Assembly (NCBI RefSeq): GCF_903946935.1
Contig: NZ_CAJAXH010000081.1
Location: forward strand, 1 to 58,438
DNA length: 58,438 nt
Direction of reading: 5' to 3'
DNA from: an uncultured Thiodictyon sp.
Lineage (GTDB): Bacteria; Pseudomonadota; Gammaproteobacteria; Chromatiales; Chromatiaceae
The notes under the pieces were generated by a model, which saw nothing but the letters and a program-made list of their open reading frames with translations, searched no databases and was not told the origin of the DNA. The translations under genes were made by a program, and so were the position numbers. Of the stretch, positions 33,523 to 42,479 are shown one piece after another (the first letter of the stretch is position 1; each line of letters starts with the position of its first letter).

Positions 33523-34599
33523 GTGAACGAAGATAGCTTCTTTTCAAACGACTGGATGGAGACCCAGCGCAAGTACTGGGACAGTTGGATCGCGATGAAT
33601 CGCAAGGCCATGGGCCAGGAGGGCGGTAGCCACACCGCCCCCTGGGAATCGGCCCTGGACCACTGGTGGACCGCCATCTCCCCGGCCGCACCGGGTGCTT
33701 CCAAGCAGTTTATGGAACGGATGATGGATCAGGGTAAGGCCTTCTTCAAGATGGCCGAGACCTTTCTGCCCAGCGCCGGTGGCGACACTGACGCCTGGAG
33801 CGCCTTGAGCAAGTCACTGGAGGAGATGCAGAAAGGCTTCGCCGGCTCGTTCGGCGGGGCGGGTGAGGGGCAGACCGCCTTACACCGCATGCTCGCCTTC
33901 TGGGAGCTGCCCTACGACAACTGGCAGCGCATGGCCTCCTCCATGTCGCCGGTGCCCGGCGACTTCCTGCGCAACATGCCCCACGACGGCATGCAGGAGC
34001 ATGTCGATCGGTTGCTGTCGGCACCGGGTCTGGGTTACACCCGTGAGGAGCAGGGCGCCTACCAGGACCTGATGCGTCGCAACCTGGACTACCAGAAGGC
34101 CCTCCAGGAGTATGCGGGTTTCTACTCCAAGCTCGGGGTCAAGGCGGTGGAGCGTATGCGCGCCTACATGCAGGACCTGATCAAGAGCGGCAAGACCATC
34201 GACTCCGCCCGCGCCATCTATGACGACTGGGTCAACTGCTGCGAGGCCGTGTACGCGGAAGAGGTCGGCACCACGGCTTACGCGGAAATCCATGGCAAGC
34301 TGGTCAACGCCCAGATGGCGCTCAAGCAACGCATGGCGATCATGGTCGACGAGCAACTGGGCGGCATGAACATGCCGACGCGCTCCGAGATCCGCACCCT
34401 GCAGGAGCGCGTCCACGAGGGACGTCGCGAGAACAAGCGGCTCGCCCGGGAGTTGAAGGCCCTCAAGGCCCAAGTCGAGGCCCTGGTCAGCGGCCAGCCG
34501 GCCGCGCCGGCGGTCGGTACACCCCGCGCCGCGCTGATCGCCGGTCCCGCGGCCGCCGCGCCCAAGCCGCCCGCCGCCGTCAAGCCAGTCAGCAAATAA
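33523..34599 (+). CDS. phaE: Class III PHA synthase subunit PhaE
   Basis: 358 residues. PhaE is the non-catalytic partner that activates PhaC in class III synthases, typical of purple sulfur bacteria and cyanobacteria. The N-terminus has NDWMETQRKYWDSWIAM; the C-terminal part has the MNMPTRSEIRTLQERVHEGRR block, a predicted coiled coil (ENKRLARELKALKAQVEAL) and an alanine/proline-rich tail. The GTG start has a strong GAGGAGG site. phaC follows after 60 bases. Confidence 0.95.
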   Translation: MNEDSFFSNDWMETQRKYWDSWIAMNRKAMGQEGGSHTAPWESALDHWWTAISPAAPGASKQFMERMMDQGKAFFKMAETFLPSAGGDTDAWSALSKSLEEMQKGFAGSFGGAGEGQTALHRMLAFWELPYDNWQRMASSMSPVPGDFLRNMPHDGMQEHVDRLLSAPGLGYTREEQGAYQDLMRRNLDYQKALQEYAGFYSKLGVKAVERMRAYMQDLIKSGKTIDSARAIYDDWVNCCEAVYAEEVGTTAYAEIHGKLVNAQMALKQRMAIMVDEQLGGMNMPTRSEIRTLQERVHEGRRENKRLARELKALKAQVEALVSGQPAAPAVGTPRAALIAGPAAAAPKPPAAVKPVSK

Positions 34600-34659
34600 C
34601 TGCCGCCCGCCCGAACCCTAAAGCGCGCGTCAGACACACCTATAACGAGGAGAGATCAC

Positions 34660-35727
34660 GTGATCCCAATCGACATTCGGCCGGACAAGCTGACCCAGGA
34701 AATGATGGACTATACCCGCAAGCTGGGTAAAGGCATGGAGAACCTGCTCAACGCGGACAAGATCGATGCCGGCGTCAGTCCCAAGCACGCCGTCTACAAG
34801 GAAGACAAGCTGGTGCTGTATCGCTACGACACCCCGGAAGGCGTCACCCCGCAGCCGGTGCCCCTGCTGATCGTCTATGCCCTGGTCAATCGGCCCTACA
34901 TGACCGACATCCAGGAAGACCGCTCCACCATCAAGGGTCTGCTCAAGACCGGTCAGGACGTCTACCTGATCGACTGGGGCTATCCGGACGGGGCCGACCG
35001 TTGCCTGACCCTGGATGACTATCTCAACGGCTACCTGGACCGTTGCGTGGATTACATCTGCGAGGCCCATGGGCTCCCGGCCATCAACATCCTGGGCATC
35101 TGCCAGGGTGGCGTTTTCAGTCTGATGTATACCTCGATGCACCAGGACAAGGTGAAGAACCTGGTCACCATGGTGACCCCGGTCGACTTCCAGACCCCCG
35201 GCAACCTGCTCTCCAATTGGGTGCAGCACATGGACATCGACCTGGCGGTCGACACCATGGGCAATGTCCCAGGCGAATTGCTCAACTGGACCTTCTTGTC
35301 GCTCAAGCCATTCGCCCTCGCCGGCCAGAAATATGTGAATATGGTCGACGTGCTGGAGGACGCCGACAAGGTCAAGAACTTCTTGCGCATGGAGAAGTGG
35401 ATCTTCGACAGCCCCGATCAGGCGGGCGAGACCTTCCGGCAATTTTCCAAGGACTTCTACCAGAAGAACGGACTCATCAATGGCGGCGTCGTGATCGGTG
35501 AGCATGAGATCAACCTCAAGAATCTCACCTGCCCGCTGCTCAATGTCTATGCCCTGCAGGACCACCTGGTGCCCCCGGCCGCCTCGCGGCCGATGAAGGA
35601 CCTGGTCGGCAGCACGGACTATACCGAAAACGCCTTCCCCGGCGGTCACATCGGTATCTATGTCAGCGGCAAGGCGCAAAAGGAAGTCACTCCGGCCATC
35701 GGCAAGTGGCTGAACGATCGCTCCTGA
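34660..35727 (+). CDS. phaC: Class III PHA synthase catalytic subunit PhaC
   Basis: 355 residues, the class III length. It polymerises 3-hydroxyacyl-CoA. The lipase-like box GICQGG holds catalytic Cys148; Asp301 (YALQDHLVPP) and His330 (FPGGHIG) complete the triad, in the same spacing as the Allochromatium enzyme. The GTG start has GAGGAG upstream; translation is in operon with phaE. A hairpin terminator follows at 35794-35829. Confidence 0.97.
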   Translation: MIPIDIRPDKLTQEMMDYTRKLGKGMENLLNADKIDAGVSPKHAVYKEDKLVLYRYDTPEGVTPQPVPLLIVYALVNRPYMTDIQEDRSTIKGLLKTGQDVYLIDWGYPDGADRCLTLDDYLNGYLDRCVDYICEAHGLPAINILGICQGGVFSLMYTSMHQDKVKNLVTMVTPVDFQTPGNLLSNWVQHMDIDLAVDTMGNVPGELLNWTFLSLKPFALAGQKYVNMVDVLEDADKVKNFLRMEKWIFDSPDQAGETFRQFSKDFYQKNGLINGGVVIGEHEINLKNLTCPLLNVYALQDHLVPPAASRPMKDLVGSTDYTENAFPGGHIGIYVSGKAQKEVTPAIGKWLNDRS

Positions 35728-35793
35728 GTCAGGTCGGTGCCCCGCTCATTCGCGGCGGGGTAGGGCGGCCTTAAGAGCCGCCCGTCGATAAGC

Positions 35794-35829
35794 AAGGCCC
35801 GTGCGGCGGTGACGCCTCACGGGCCTTTT
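35794..35829 (+). terminator. Rho-independent terminator (phaEC)
   Basis: Arms AAGGCCCGTG and CACGGGCCTT followed by TT then C. A second hairpin, GGGCGGC/GCCGCCC at 35763-35783, precedes it. Both lie just beyond the phaC stop. Confidence 0.8.
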
Positions 35830-35894
35830 CGTTTCCCGTGCTGCGCTCCGCCAGGGTCTCGTGATACCGCTCCAGAACCTGTGAGCATAGTCCC

Positions 35895-35925
35895 GTAGGA
35901 TGGGTTGAGCGCAGCGAAACCCATC
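35895..35925. repeat. Imperfect palindrome GTAGGATGGGTTGAGCGCAG type
   Basis: The sequence GATGGGTT-GAGCGCAGCG-AAACCCATC belongs to a widespread proteobacterial intergenic repeat with complementary GGGTTTCGCTGCGCTC. A related copy lies at 44214-44238. Confidence 0.55.
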
Positions 35926-36101
35926 GGTGCCGCTGGGTCGTGGCCATGCTGAACCACGCCAGCGCCGAGCACCTGTCGGCCGATGCCCTCATTGCCACCC
36001 TCGAGGGCATAGCCAAAACCGATGACGAGCGGCGCCTGCTCGCCACCGCCAAGGCCCGCGTGGCGAAGTTCAACGTGGGGCGGCGTCAGCCGTTATCAGT
36101 A

Positions 36102-36150
36102 TCGCGGCCGGGGGCCGCTCCTACGGCGTAGGAGCGGCCCCCGGCCGCGA
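36102..36150. repeat. 23-bp perfect hairpin (GGGGGCCGCTCCTAC type)
   Basis: Arms at 36102-36124 and 36128-36150 are perfectly complementary with a three-base loop. They match the hairpin core of the element at 3896-3949 except for one T/G difference. No TTGATC ends were seen here, so the hairpin can occur by itself. Confidence 0.65.
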
Positions 36151-36168
36151 CCGGCTGCCGTTCGCCTG

Positions 36169-36447
36169 ATGGTCGGGGTGATGATCGGGCGACAATGTGA
36201 GATGGGTGGAGCGGTCCAATTGGTCTTCGTTAAGTATAAGACCCACGGGATCAACATCTACCGCAAACGCGAAGGGGATAGCGATTGGGTCCTGCTGGGC
36301 CGCGCCACCATGTCCCCCTTCCTGGACAACCGCCCGCTGCCTCAGATCGGCAAGGCCGAGCTACGCCGCTACAGGGCGGTCTATGTGTACAAAGACCAGC
36401 AGGTCGGGCAATTCAGCAACGAGGTCGCGATCAGTTGCGCGTCTTAG
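36169..36447 (+). pseudogene. C-terminal fragment of a lineage-specific hypothetical protein
   Basis: The frame reads QLVFVKYKTHGINIYRKREG... through FLDNRPLPQ and VGQFSNEVAISCAS, a beta-sandwich (fibronectin-III-like) pattern with a conserved ending. A similar terminal domain with WWHKDEPVGDWSPAQTI is the end of the full-length protein at 44661-45356. The expected N-terminal 120 residues (helical segment) are absent here, replaced by the hairpin repeat, so this is a truncated relic. Confidence 0.45.
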
Positions 36448-37022
36448 GCCTGTGTCACTGCTGGCTCGACGCATCCACCCAGACCCACCCTTGCCGGCAA
36501 GCTCCGCCCCCGGCTCGCCCCCGGCTTCGTCGCGGCGCGGTTCCTGCTGACCCGCGGTGCGGTCCGTTTCGACGCGGCCAAGCGCCCAAGCCCCCGCGGC
36601 GTCGCTGTCTTCGGGTTGTCTGAATGCCTGGACTTGGTGGCGGCCGGCGGCCGGACGCAACTGAACCCCGACCATCGCCGAGCGGAGCAAGGATCAGGGC
36701 TGGGACCTTGCGGCACGTCTGGCCTATGCCCAGCCCATGCTCGCGGCCCTGCACGAGTTCCATCAGCCGCAGGACCAGAAACTGCCGGCAATCCTCCACC
36801 GCCGCCTGTCCCCGACCAGTCTGCGCGTCCGGCACAACAACCAACTCGTCGGACGGCTGGGGCGCGGCGGCATTGGCTAGACCTTGAGATACGTCGCACC
36901 TGAGCGCATCCTAAGCGCCACTGTCGTCAAGACTTCGCAGCGCGGCGCCCCCCATCGATCACCGCGCTGGTTGGCGCCATCATGCGTCTCCAAGGGCCAG
37001 CTTCACGCGCCGGGTTGCAGAT
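36448..37022. other. Eroded stretch without a supported gene
   Basis: Short coding-like pieces are visible, for example a frame ending at 36880 reading MLAALHEFHQPQDQKLPAIL, but without a plausible full gene or known domain. It appears to be decayed accessory DNA between two repeat-rich areas. Confidence 0.35.
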
Positions 37023-37429
37023 ATGAACATGATCGACATCGAAGGCATGAGCATCGCAGAATGCATTCAGGCGATCGAGGCGATCTGGGCCTCGCTGCTG
37101 AAATCGAAGAGGCCAGCAACGGCGATCCCCAGGCCGCCCAACAACGCCTTGCGGCACTGCGGCTGATTCCTGTGCTGCCGGTCAACCCGGAGATCCTCGA
37201 GCTTGCGGAGTTTCTGCTGCTCGGCGGCGGATTGCCCCCCAAGGCTCGCATCGACGCCCTCCACATTGCCTGTGCCGCCCATCACCGTATCCAGGTGCTA
37301 CTGACCTGGAATTGCTCCCACATCGCCAACCCCGCTCAGACGCCGGTGCTGCGCGGCCTGTGCGCTGCCCAGGGCTTCATTCTACCCGAATTGGTAACGC
37401 CGTTTGAGCTGATGGAGATATTGCAATGA
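37023..37429 (+). pseudogene. Fused remnants of an addiction-module antitoxin and a PIN toxin
   Basis: From ATG 37023 the frame reads MNMIDIEGMSIAECIQAIEA then IWASLL, a clear start of the TIGR02574-type addiction module antitoxin. It then shifts into sequence whose other frame reads EIEEASNGDPQAAQQRLAAL ... RIDALHIACAAHHRIQVLL, the C-terminal two thirds of a PIN-domain toxin ending at 37429. The antitoxin C-terminus and toxin N-terminus, with the first catalytic Asp, are both missing. A single deletion joining two modules explains this. Confidence 0.55.
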
Positions 37430-37671
37430 CTACCACTGCCGTCTGCCGAGATCCGATTGTCGCTGAGCTTCATGCCATTCGCGAGCAGCTTGCCCAACGC
37501 TTTCACAACGATCTGGCAGCGTATTCAAGCGCAGCGGATGCCCACTGTCGCGAATTGGGATTCCATATTGTAGAATCGCTGGCGGATGAGCCATCCAGGG
37601 CGCACGTATCTCACCCAGTACCGTTGCTGGAAAATCGCGGCATGCCCAATGGAAACCTGGCTGACCGATGA
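37426..37671 (+). CDS. Small protein partnered with PIN toxin
   Basis: 81 residues overlapping the PIN remnant stop by four bases (ATGA). The N-terminal half, DPIVAELHAIREQLAQRFHN then DLAAYSSAADA, resembles small conserved proteins commonly encoded directly after PIN genes and likely to be the antitoxin partner. The last 25 residues look less conserved. With the PIN gene broken it would be an orphan. Confidence 0.55.
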   Translation: MTTTAVCRDPIVAELHAIREQLAQRFHNDLAAYSSAADAHCRELGFHIVESLADEPSRAHVSHPVPLLENRGMPNGNLADR

Positions 37672-37904
37672 ACCTCGAATTCGACCCAGTAGCAGACGCC
37701 GCTTACCTTGAGATCTCGACGGCCCAGATCGAAACAACCAATGAGATCGAGCCCGGTATCCTCGCGGACTACGACGGAGCGGGGCGTATCGTCGGCGTTG
37801 AGATTCTGTCTGTCAGCAGACGCAGCAACAGGGTATGCGTGACGCAGGCGGTGCGGAGCGGTGTGGACGGAGAATCTTCATTTGACGGCCCGGAGGCGCC
37901 GTAG
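37668..37904 (+). CDS. DUF2283 family protein
   Basis: 78 residues. MNLEFDPVADAAYLEIS followed by GILADYDGAGRIVGVEILSVS is the DUF2283 pattern, a small beta-rich protein often paired with DUF4258 in presumed toxin-antitoxin modules. It overlaps the previous stop by four bases. The C-terminal 20 residues run into other sequence (a minus-strand relic) and may be an extension caused by rearrangement. Confidence 0.65.
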   Translation: MNLEFDPVADAAYLEISTAQIETTNEIEPGILADYDGAGRIVGVEILSVSRRSNRVCVTQAVRSGVDGESSFDGPEAP

Positions 37905-38039
37905 CACAATTCCCAGTGCAAGCAGGGGAAGGAGGGTGATGCCTGCTGGAATCCCAGGATTCTGAAACGCAACAGCGAGTCCTGTTGCAGCCGAAAATGC
38001 TCGGGCCTGAGGTGTTTGAGCCCCCGCTGGCGGCGGCAT
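37878..38039 (-). CDS. Possible relic with sortase-like/PEP-CTERM-like end
   Basis: A 53-codon minus-strand frame ends in IPAGITLLPLLALGIVLRRL, i.e. a proline motif, a hydrophobic helix and a basic tail, as in C-terminal membrane-sorting tails. There is no body of a surface protein, so it is at best the end of a deleted gene. It overlaps the end of the DUF2283 frame. Confidence 0.25.
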   Translation of the reverse strand: MPPPAGAQTPQARAFSAATGLAVAFQNPGIPAGITLLPLLALGIVLRRLRAVK

Positions 38040-38130
38040 GCGGGCAGCGATGTGCTGCGTTCACTCCTTGGGCACCTGCGGGTTGGCGCAGGAGCGAACC
38101 AGTTCAATGGAACCAGATGGGAATAATGCG

Positions 38131-40560
38131 ATGGACAAATATCAGCTCACCGAACGGGATATCTGCACCAAGTTCATCACGCCTGCCATTTTACAGGCAG
38201 GCTGGCAGCAGCACGAATTCCGCGAAGAGGTCTCACTCACCGATGGCCGGGTGATGGTACGGGGCAAGCTCGCGGCGCGCGTCCGCGATGTATTGGCCAA
38301 AGGTGGCCCCAAGCGGGCGGACTTTGTGCTCTATGCCATGGGCAGTATCCCCATTGCCGTAATCGAGGCCAAACAGGCCAAATTCCCGGTGGGGCACGGG
38401 ATGCAGCAGGCCCTGACTTACGGCGAAATGCTCGACGCCCCCTTTGCCATCAGCAGCAACGGCAATGGCTTTTTGTTGCACGACCGCACGGGTCTGACTC
38501 AACCCACCGAGCGGGAGCTGGCGCTGGACGCCTTCCCGACCGTGGCGGAACTCTGGTCGCTCTATCAGCAGTGGAAAGGTCTGACCGAACCCGCTGCGGT
38601 CAAGCTGATCGAGCAACCATTCCATAGTGATGGCAGTGGCCGTGAACCACGCTATTACCAGTGTGTGGCGACCAACCGCTCGCTGGCGGCCATCGCCAAT
38701 GGTGTTGATCGCATCTTGCTGGTGATGGCCACCGGTACCGGCAAGACCTACACCGCGTTCCAGATCATCTGGCGGCTGTGGAAGGCCAAGGTCAAAAGGC
38801 GTATTCTCTTTCTGGCCGACCGCAATATCCTGGTCGATCAGACGATGCAGCAGGACTTTGCCCCCTTTGGCGAAGTGATGCACAAAGTGACCAACCGCGA
38901 GGTCAAGAAGAACTACGAGATCTATCTCGCGTTGTACCAGGCCGTGACCGGCCGGGAGGAGTGGAAACAGATCTACCGCCAGTTTCCTGCCGACTTCTTC
39001 GACCTCGTGGTGGTGGACGAATGCCACCGGGGCAGCGCCGCAGACGACTCTGCCTGGCGCGAGGTGCTGGACTATTTCAGTAGTGCCACGCACCTGGGCC
39101 TCACGGCCACGCCCAAGGAAACCAAAGAGGTCAGCAACAGCCACTACTTTGGCGAGCCGCTCTATACCTACTCGCTCAAGCAGGGGATCGACGACGGCTT
39201 TCTAGCGCCCTACAAGGTCATTCGCATCGCCACCGATGTCGACGCCCTTGGCTATACGCCCGCCAAAGGCAAGATCGACAAGCTGGGGCAGGTGGTCGAA
39301 CAGCGCCAGTACAACACCAGCGATTTCGACCGCAACCTGGTGCTGGAGCAGCGCACGCAATTTGTCGCTGGCAAGATATGGGAATATCTCAAGGCGACCG
39401 ACCCGATGGCCAAGACCATCGTCTTCTGTGATGACCAGGACCATGCCGAACGCATGCGCCAGGAACTGGTCAAGCTGATCCCCGCCGCCGCCAGCAACCG
39501 CCGCTATGTGATGCGTATCACCGGCGATGACACCGAGGGCAAGGCGCAGCTCTCGTATTTTATCGATAACGACGAGCCTTACCCCGTCATCGCCACCACC
39601 TCCAAGCTGCTCACCACTGGGGTGGACGCCAAGACCTGCAAGTTGATCGTGTTGGACCAAAGCATCAAGTCGATGACCGAGTTCAAACAGATCATCGGTC
39701 GCGGTGCGCGCATCCGCGAGGACTACCAGAAGCTCTATTTCACCATCATGGACTTCAAGGGGGCGACTCGTCTGTTCGCCGACCCCGAGTTCGATGGCGA
39801 GCCGGTGGTGATCTACGAGCCCAAGCCCGGCGAGCCGGTGGTCCCACCCGAACCCATCGACCCGCCCGGTGTCGCTGAACCCGAGCCCCCGGACTTTGTC
39901 CCGAACCCCACGGACGGCGACGACACGGACACCGGCGGCGGCAAGAAGGGCGGTGAAGGCCGCATCAAATATGTGATCGCCGACGTCGCGGTCAAGCTCG
40001 CGGTGGAGCGCTCCCAATATCTCGACGCCGACGGCAAGCTCGTCACCGAAGACTTCCGCTCACTGCTCAAGGACGACATCAAGAAGCCACTGCGGCAGCA
40101 ATTCGGTACACTCACCGATTTCCTGCGTCGCTGGAACGCCGCCGAGCGCAAGCAGGCGCTGATCAAGGAACTGGCCGAGCACCATGTGCCCCTGAACATC
40201 CTGCGGCAGGCCGTCGCCAACGGCAATGAGTTGGATGTCTTCGATCTGGTGGCCTACGTCGCCTTCGATCAACCGCCGCTGACCCGGCGCGAGCGCGTCA
40301 ACCAGGTGAAAAAGCGCAACGTCTTCGGCCAGTATGGCGAACAGGCCCGCGCCGTGCTCGAGGCACTGCTCGACAAATACGCCGATCACGGGGTGCAGGA
40401 CCTCGAGGACCCGAAGGTGCTGGAACTACCGCCCTTCGACCAACTCGGCAGCCGGACCCATATCCGGCGCAACATCTTCGGTGGCGCGCAGCACTACGCC
40501 GAGGCCGTAAAGGCGCTGGAGCAGGCACTTTACGACACCCCTGAACTGAAATCGGCCTGA
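38131..40560 (+). CDS. hsdR: Type I restriction enzyme, R subunit, system 2
   Basis: 809 residues from ATG 38131 (MDKYQLTERDICTKFITPAI), the EcoEI-like short form. The nuclease core is KRADFVLYAMGSIPIAVIEA then KQ (residues about 63-82). The motor has VMATGTGKTYTAF near residue 198, VVDECHRGS near 295 and GLTATPKET near 318; IGRGARIREDY is motif VI. A proline-rich linker (EPIDPPGVAEPEPPDFVPN) precedes the EcoEI_R C-terminal domain. Upstream ATGs at 38038 and 38107 are less likely since they precede the conserved start. It leads a compact hsdR-hsdM-hsdS operon. Confidence 0.95.
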   Translation: MDKYQLTERDICTKFITPAILQAGWQQHEFREEVSLTDGRVMVRGKLAARVRDVLAKGGPKRADFVLYAMGSIPIAVIEAKQAKFPVGHGMQQALTYGEMLDAPFAISSNGNGFLLHDRTGLTQPTERELALDAFPTVAELWSLYQQWKGLTEPAAVKLIEQPFHSDGSGREPRYYQCVATNRSLAAIANGVDRILLVMATGTGKTYTAFQIIWRLWKAKVKRRILFLADRNILVDQTMQQDFAPFGEVMHKVTNREVKKNYEIYLALYQAVTGREEWKQIYRQFPADFFDLVVVDECHRGSAADDSAWREVLDYFSSATHLGLTATPKETKEVSNSHYFGEPLYTYSLKQGIDDGFLAPYKVIRIATDVDALGYTPAKGKIDKLGQVVEQRQYNTSDFDRNLVLEQRTQFVAGKIWEYLKATDPMAKTIVFCDDQDHAERMRQELVKLIPAAASNRRYVMRITGDDTEGKAQLSYFIDNDEPYPVIATTSKLLTTGVDAKTCKLIVLDQSIKSMTEFKQIIGRGARIREDYQKLYFTIMDFKGATRLFADPEFDGEPVVIYEPKPGEPVVPPEPIDPPGVAEPEPPDFVPNPTDGDDTDTGGGKKGGEGRIKYVIADVAVKLAVERSQYLDADGKLVTEDFRSLLKDDIKKPLRQQFGTLTDFLRRWNAAERKQALIKELAEHHVPLNILRQAVANGNELDVFDLVAYVAFDQPPLTRRERVNQVKKRNVFGQYGEQARAVLEALLDKYADHGVQDLEDPKVLELPPFDQLGSRTHIRRNIFGGAQHYAEAVKALEQALYDTPELKSA

Positions 40561-40601
40561 AGGTTAGGCGATTTCCTGGAAAGCCTATGCCAGGGTTGCA
40601 T

Positions 40602-40634
40602 CCGTTCATCCTTCGACAAGCTCAGGATGAACGG
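40602..40634. repeat. Palindrome CCGTTCATC...GATGAACGG
   Basis: Inverted arms around CTTCGACAAGCTCAG. It belongs to the same repeat type as the internal hairpins of the element at 20011-20138. It sits between hsdR and hsdM of system 2 and in the frame upstream of hsdM, favouring the downstream hsdM start. Confidence 0.6.
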
Positions 40635-40700
40635 AAAATCGGTAAGATATTTTCCGAAAATGACCTTAAGCCATTGCCGCACGGAAACCAAGACAACGCG

Positions 40701-42479
40701 ATGAATCTCAGCAGCACCATCAAGTCCATCCAGGACATCATGCGCAAGGACGACGGCGTCGATGGCGACGCCCAGCGGATCGGCCAACTCACCTGGATGC
40801 TCTTCCTCAAGGTCTTCGACCAGCGCGAGGAGGAATGGGAAGACGACCAGCCCGATTACCGATCCCCACTGCCCATGCGCTTGCGGTGGCGCAACTGGGC
40901 CGCCTACAAGGCCGATGCCGAGGGCAAGAAAATGCCGCAGATCCAGGGCAGCGAGCTGATCCCCTTCATCAACAATGAGCTCTTCCCGACGCTGAAAGAG
41001 GAGATCCTCGCCAGCCGCAGCCCATTGCACAAGGTGATCAAGCAGGTCTTTGAAGACGCCAACAACTACATGAAGTCCGGCCCGCTGATGTTGGCCGTGA
41101 TCGAAAAGCTCGAGGAGGCCATCGACTTCCACGACTTCAAGACCCGCGCCAACCTGGGCGATGTCTACGAGCAGATCCTCAACGACCTGCGCGGCGCCGG
41201 CAACGCCGGCGAGTTCTACACCCCGCGCGCCATCACCCGCTTCATGGTCGACCGCGTCAACCCCAACCTGAGAAAACGCGAAACCGTGCTCGACCCGGCC
41301 TGCGGCACCGGCGGCTTTCTCACCGCCGCCATCGATCACTTTCGCCACCAGTTCGACGATGCCTCCAGCGCCGGGGATCAACGCGCCGTCGAGGCCCAGA
41401 TCCGCGGCATGGAAAAGAAGCAGTTGCCGCACCTGCTATGCACCACCAATATGCTGCTGCATGGCATCGATGTGCCCAGTCAGATCGAACATTGCAACAC
41501 CCTGAATCGTCAGTGGAATGGCTGGGGTGCGCGCGACAAGGTGGATTGCCTCATCACCAATCCACCCTTCGGCGGCTATGAGGACGATGGTGTGGGCGGC
41601 GACTACCCCGCCGACCTGCGTACCCGTGAAACGGCCGATATGTTCATCGCGCTCATCATCAAGAAGCTGTTGAAGGAAAACGGCCGCGCCGCCGTAGTGT
41701 TGCCCGATGGCTTTCTGTTTGGCGACGGCATCAAGGCCACACTCAAGAAACTGCTGCTGCGCGACTGCAAGCTGCACACCATCGTGCGCCTGCCCAAGGG
41801 TGTATTCGCCCCCTACACCACCATCAAGACCAACCTGCTGTTCTTCACCAGGGGCGCGGTGGTGGACGACGGCCACGAGCACTTTCACACCGAGACCATC
41901 TGGTTCTATGAACACCCCTACCCGGCGGGCTACAAGAGTTATTCTAAGACCAAACCCATCCGCTTCGAGGAGTTCAAGCCAGAGCAGGAATGGTGGGGCG
42001 ACGAGGCCAATGACTTCGCCGACCGCGTGGAAAACAGCTACGCCTGGAAGGTGGATTTCAAGTCCAAACGCGAACAGGCGGAGGCCGCCGCCGCTCCGCA
42101 CTGGCAGCGCGCCGAACAACTCAACAACGAGGCCGCGGCGCTGGAGGCGCAAGCCAGCAATCTGCGCAAGTGTCTGGTCGGCAGCACCGATGCCGACGAC
42201 CGTAAGCGGATCGAGGCGCAGATCGCGGCCCTGCGCGAGCAGGCGGAACCCATACGCCTGCAGGCCCGCGATGCCCAGTCGGCCGGCGACCGCCAATACT
42301 GGCCTGTCTTCAACCTGGATTTGAAGAATCCCAACGCGCCGGAAGCCGAAAGCCACGACCCTGATGTGTTGCTCGCGAAATACAAGAAACTGCTGGGCGA
42401 TATCGAAGAAACCGAAAACAAGCTCAAAAGCGAGCTGGGCGCCGCGTTGGCGCATCACTTCGTGGGCGAGAGTGCCTGA
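40701..42479 (+). CDS. hsdM: Type I restriction-modification DNA methyltransferase, system 2
   Basis: 592 residues from ATG 40701 (MNLSSTIKSIQDIMRKDDGV). HsdM_N domain QLTWMLFLKVFDQREEEWE; SAM motif I VLDPACGTGGFLTAA near residue 196; motif IV ITNPPFGGYED near 285; GEFYTPRAITRFM is the entry block. The C-terminal 100 residues contain a long glutamine/alanine-rich coiled coil and a KLLGDIEETENKLKSELG helix. The frame is open further upstream, but that part is the repeat at 40602-40634. It overlaps hsdS by one base (TGATG). Confidence 0.95.
   Translation: MNLSSTIKSIQDIMRKDDGVDGDAQRIGQLTWMLFLKVFDQREEEWEDDQPDYRSPLPMRLRWRNWAAYKADAEGKKMPQIQGSELIPFINNELFPTLKEEILASRSPLHKVIKQVFEDANNYMKSGPLMLAVIEKLEEAIDFHDFKTRANLGDVYEQILNDLRGAGNAGEFYTPRAITRFMVDRVNPNLRKRETVLDPACGTGGFLTAAIDHFRHQFDDASSAGDQRAVEAQIRGMEKKQLPHLLCTTNMLLHGIDVPSQIEHCNTLNRQWNGWGARDKVDCLITNPPFGGYEDDGVGGDYPADLRTRETADMFIALIIKKLLKENGRAAVVLPDGFLFGDGIKATLKKLLLRDCKLHTIVRLPKGVFAPYTTIKTNLLFFTRGAVVDDGHEHFHTETIWFYEHPYPAGYKSYSKTKPIRFEEFKPEQEWWGDEANDFADRVENSYAWKVDFKSKREQAEAAAAPHWQRAEQLNNEAAALEAQASNLRKCLVGSTDADDRKRIEAQIAALREQAEPIRLQARDAQSAGDRQYWPVFNLDLKNPNAPEAESHDPDVLLAKYKKLLGDIEETENKLKSELGAALAHHFVGESA

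Noticed and set aside
36616-36903. Overlapping small ORFs of 87-95 codons
   Set aside because: Proline/arginine-rich shadows in several frames with no start signals or recognised domain; the stretch is better viewed as decayed DNA.
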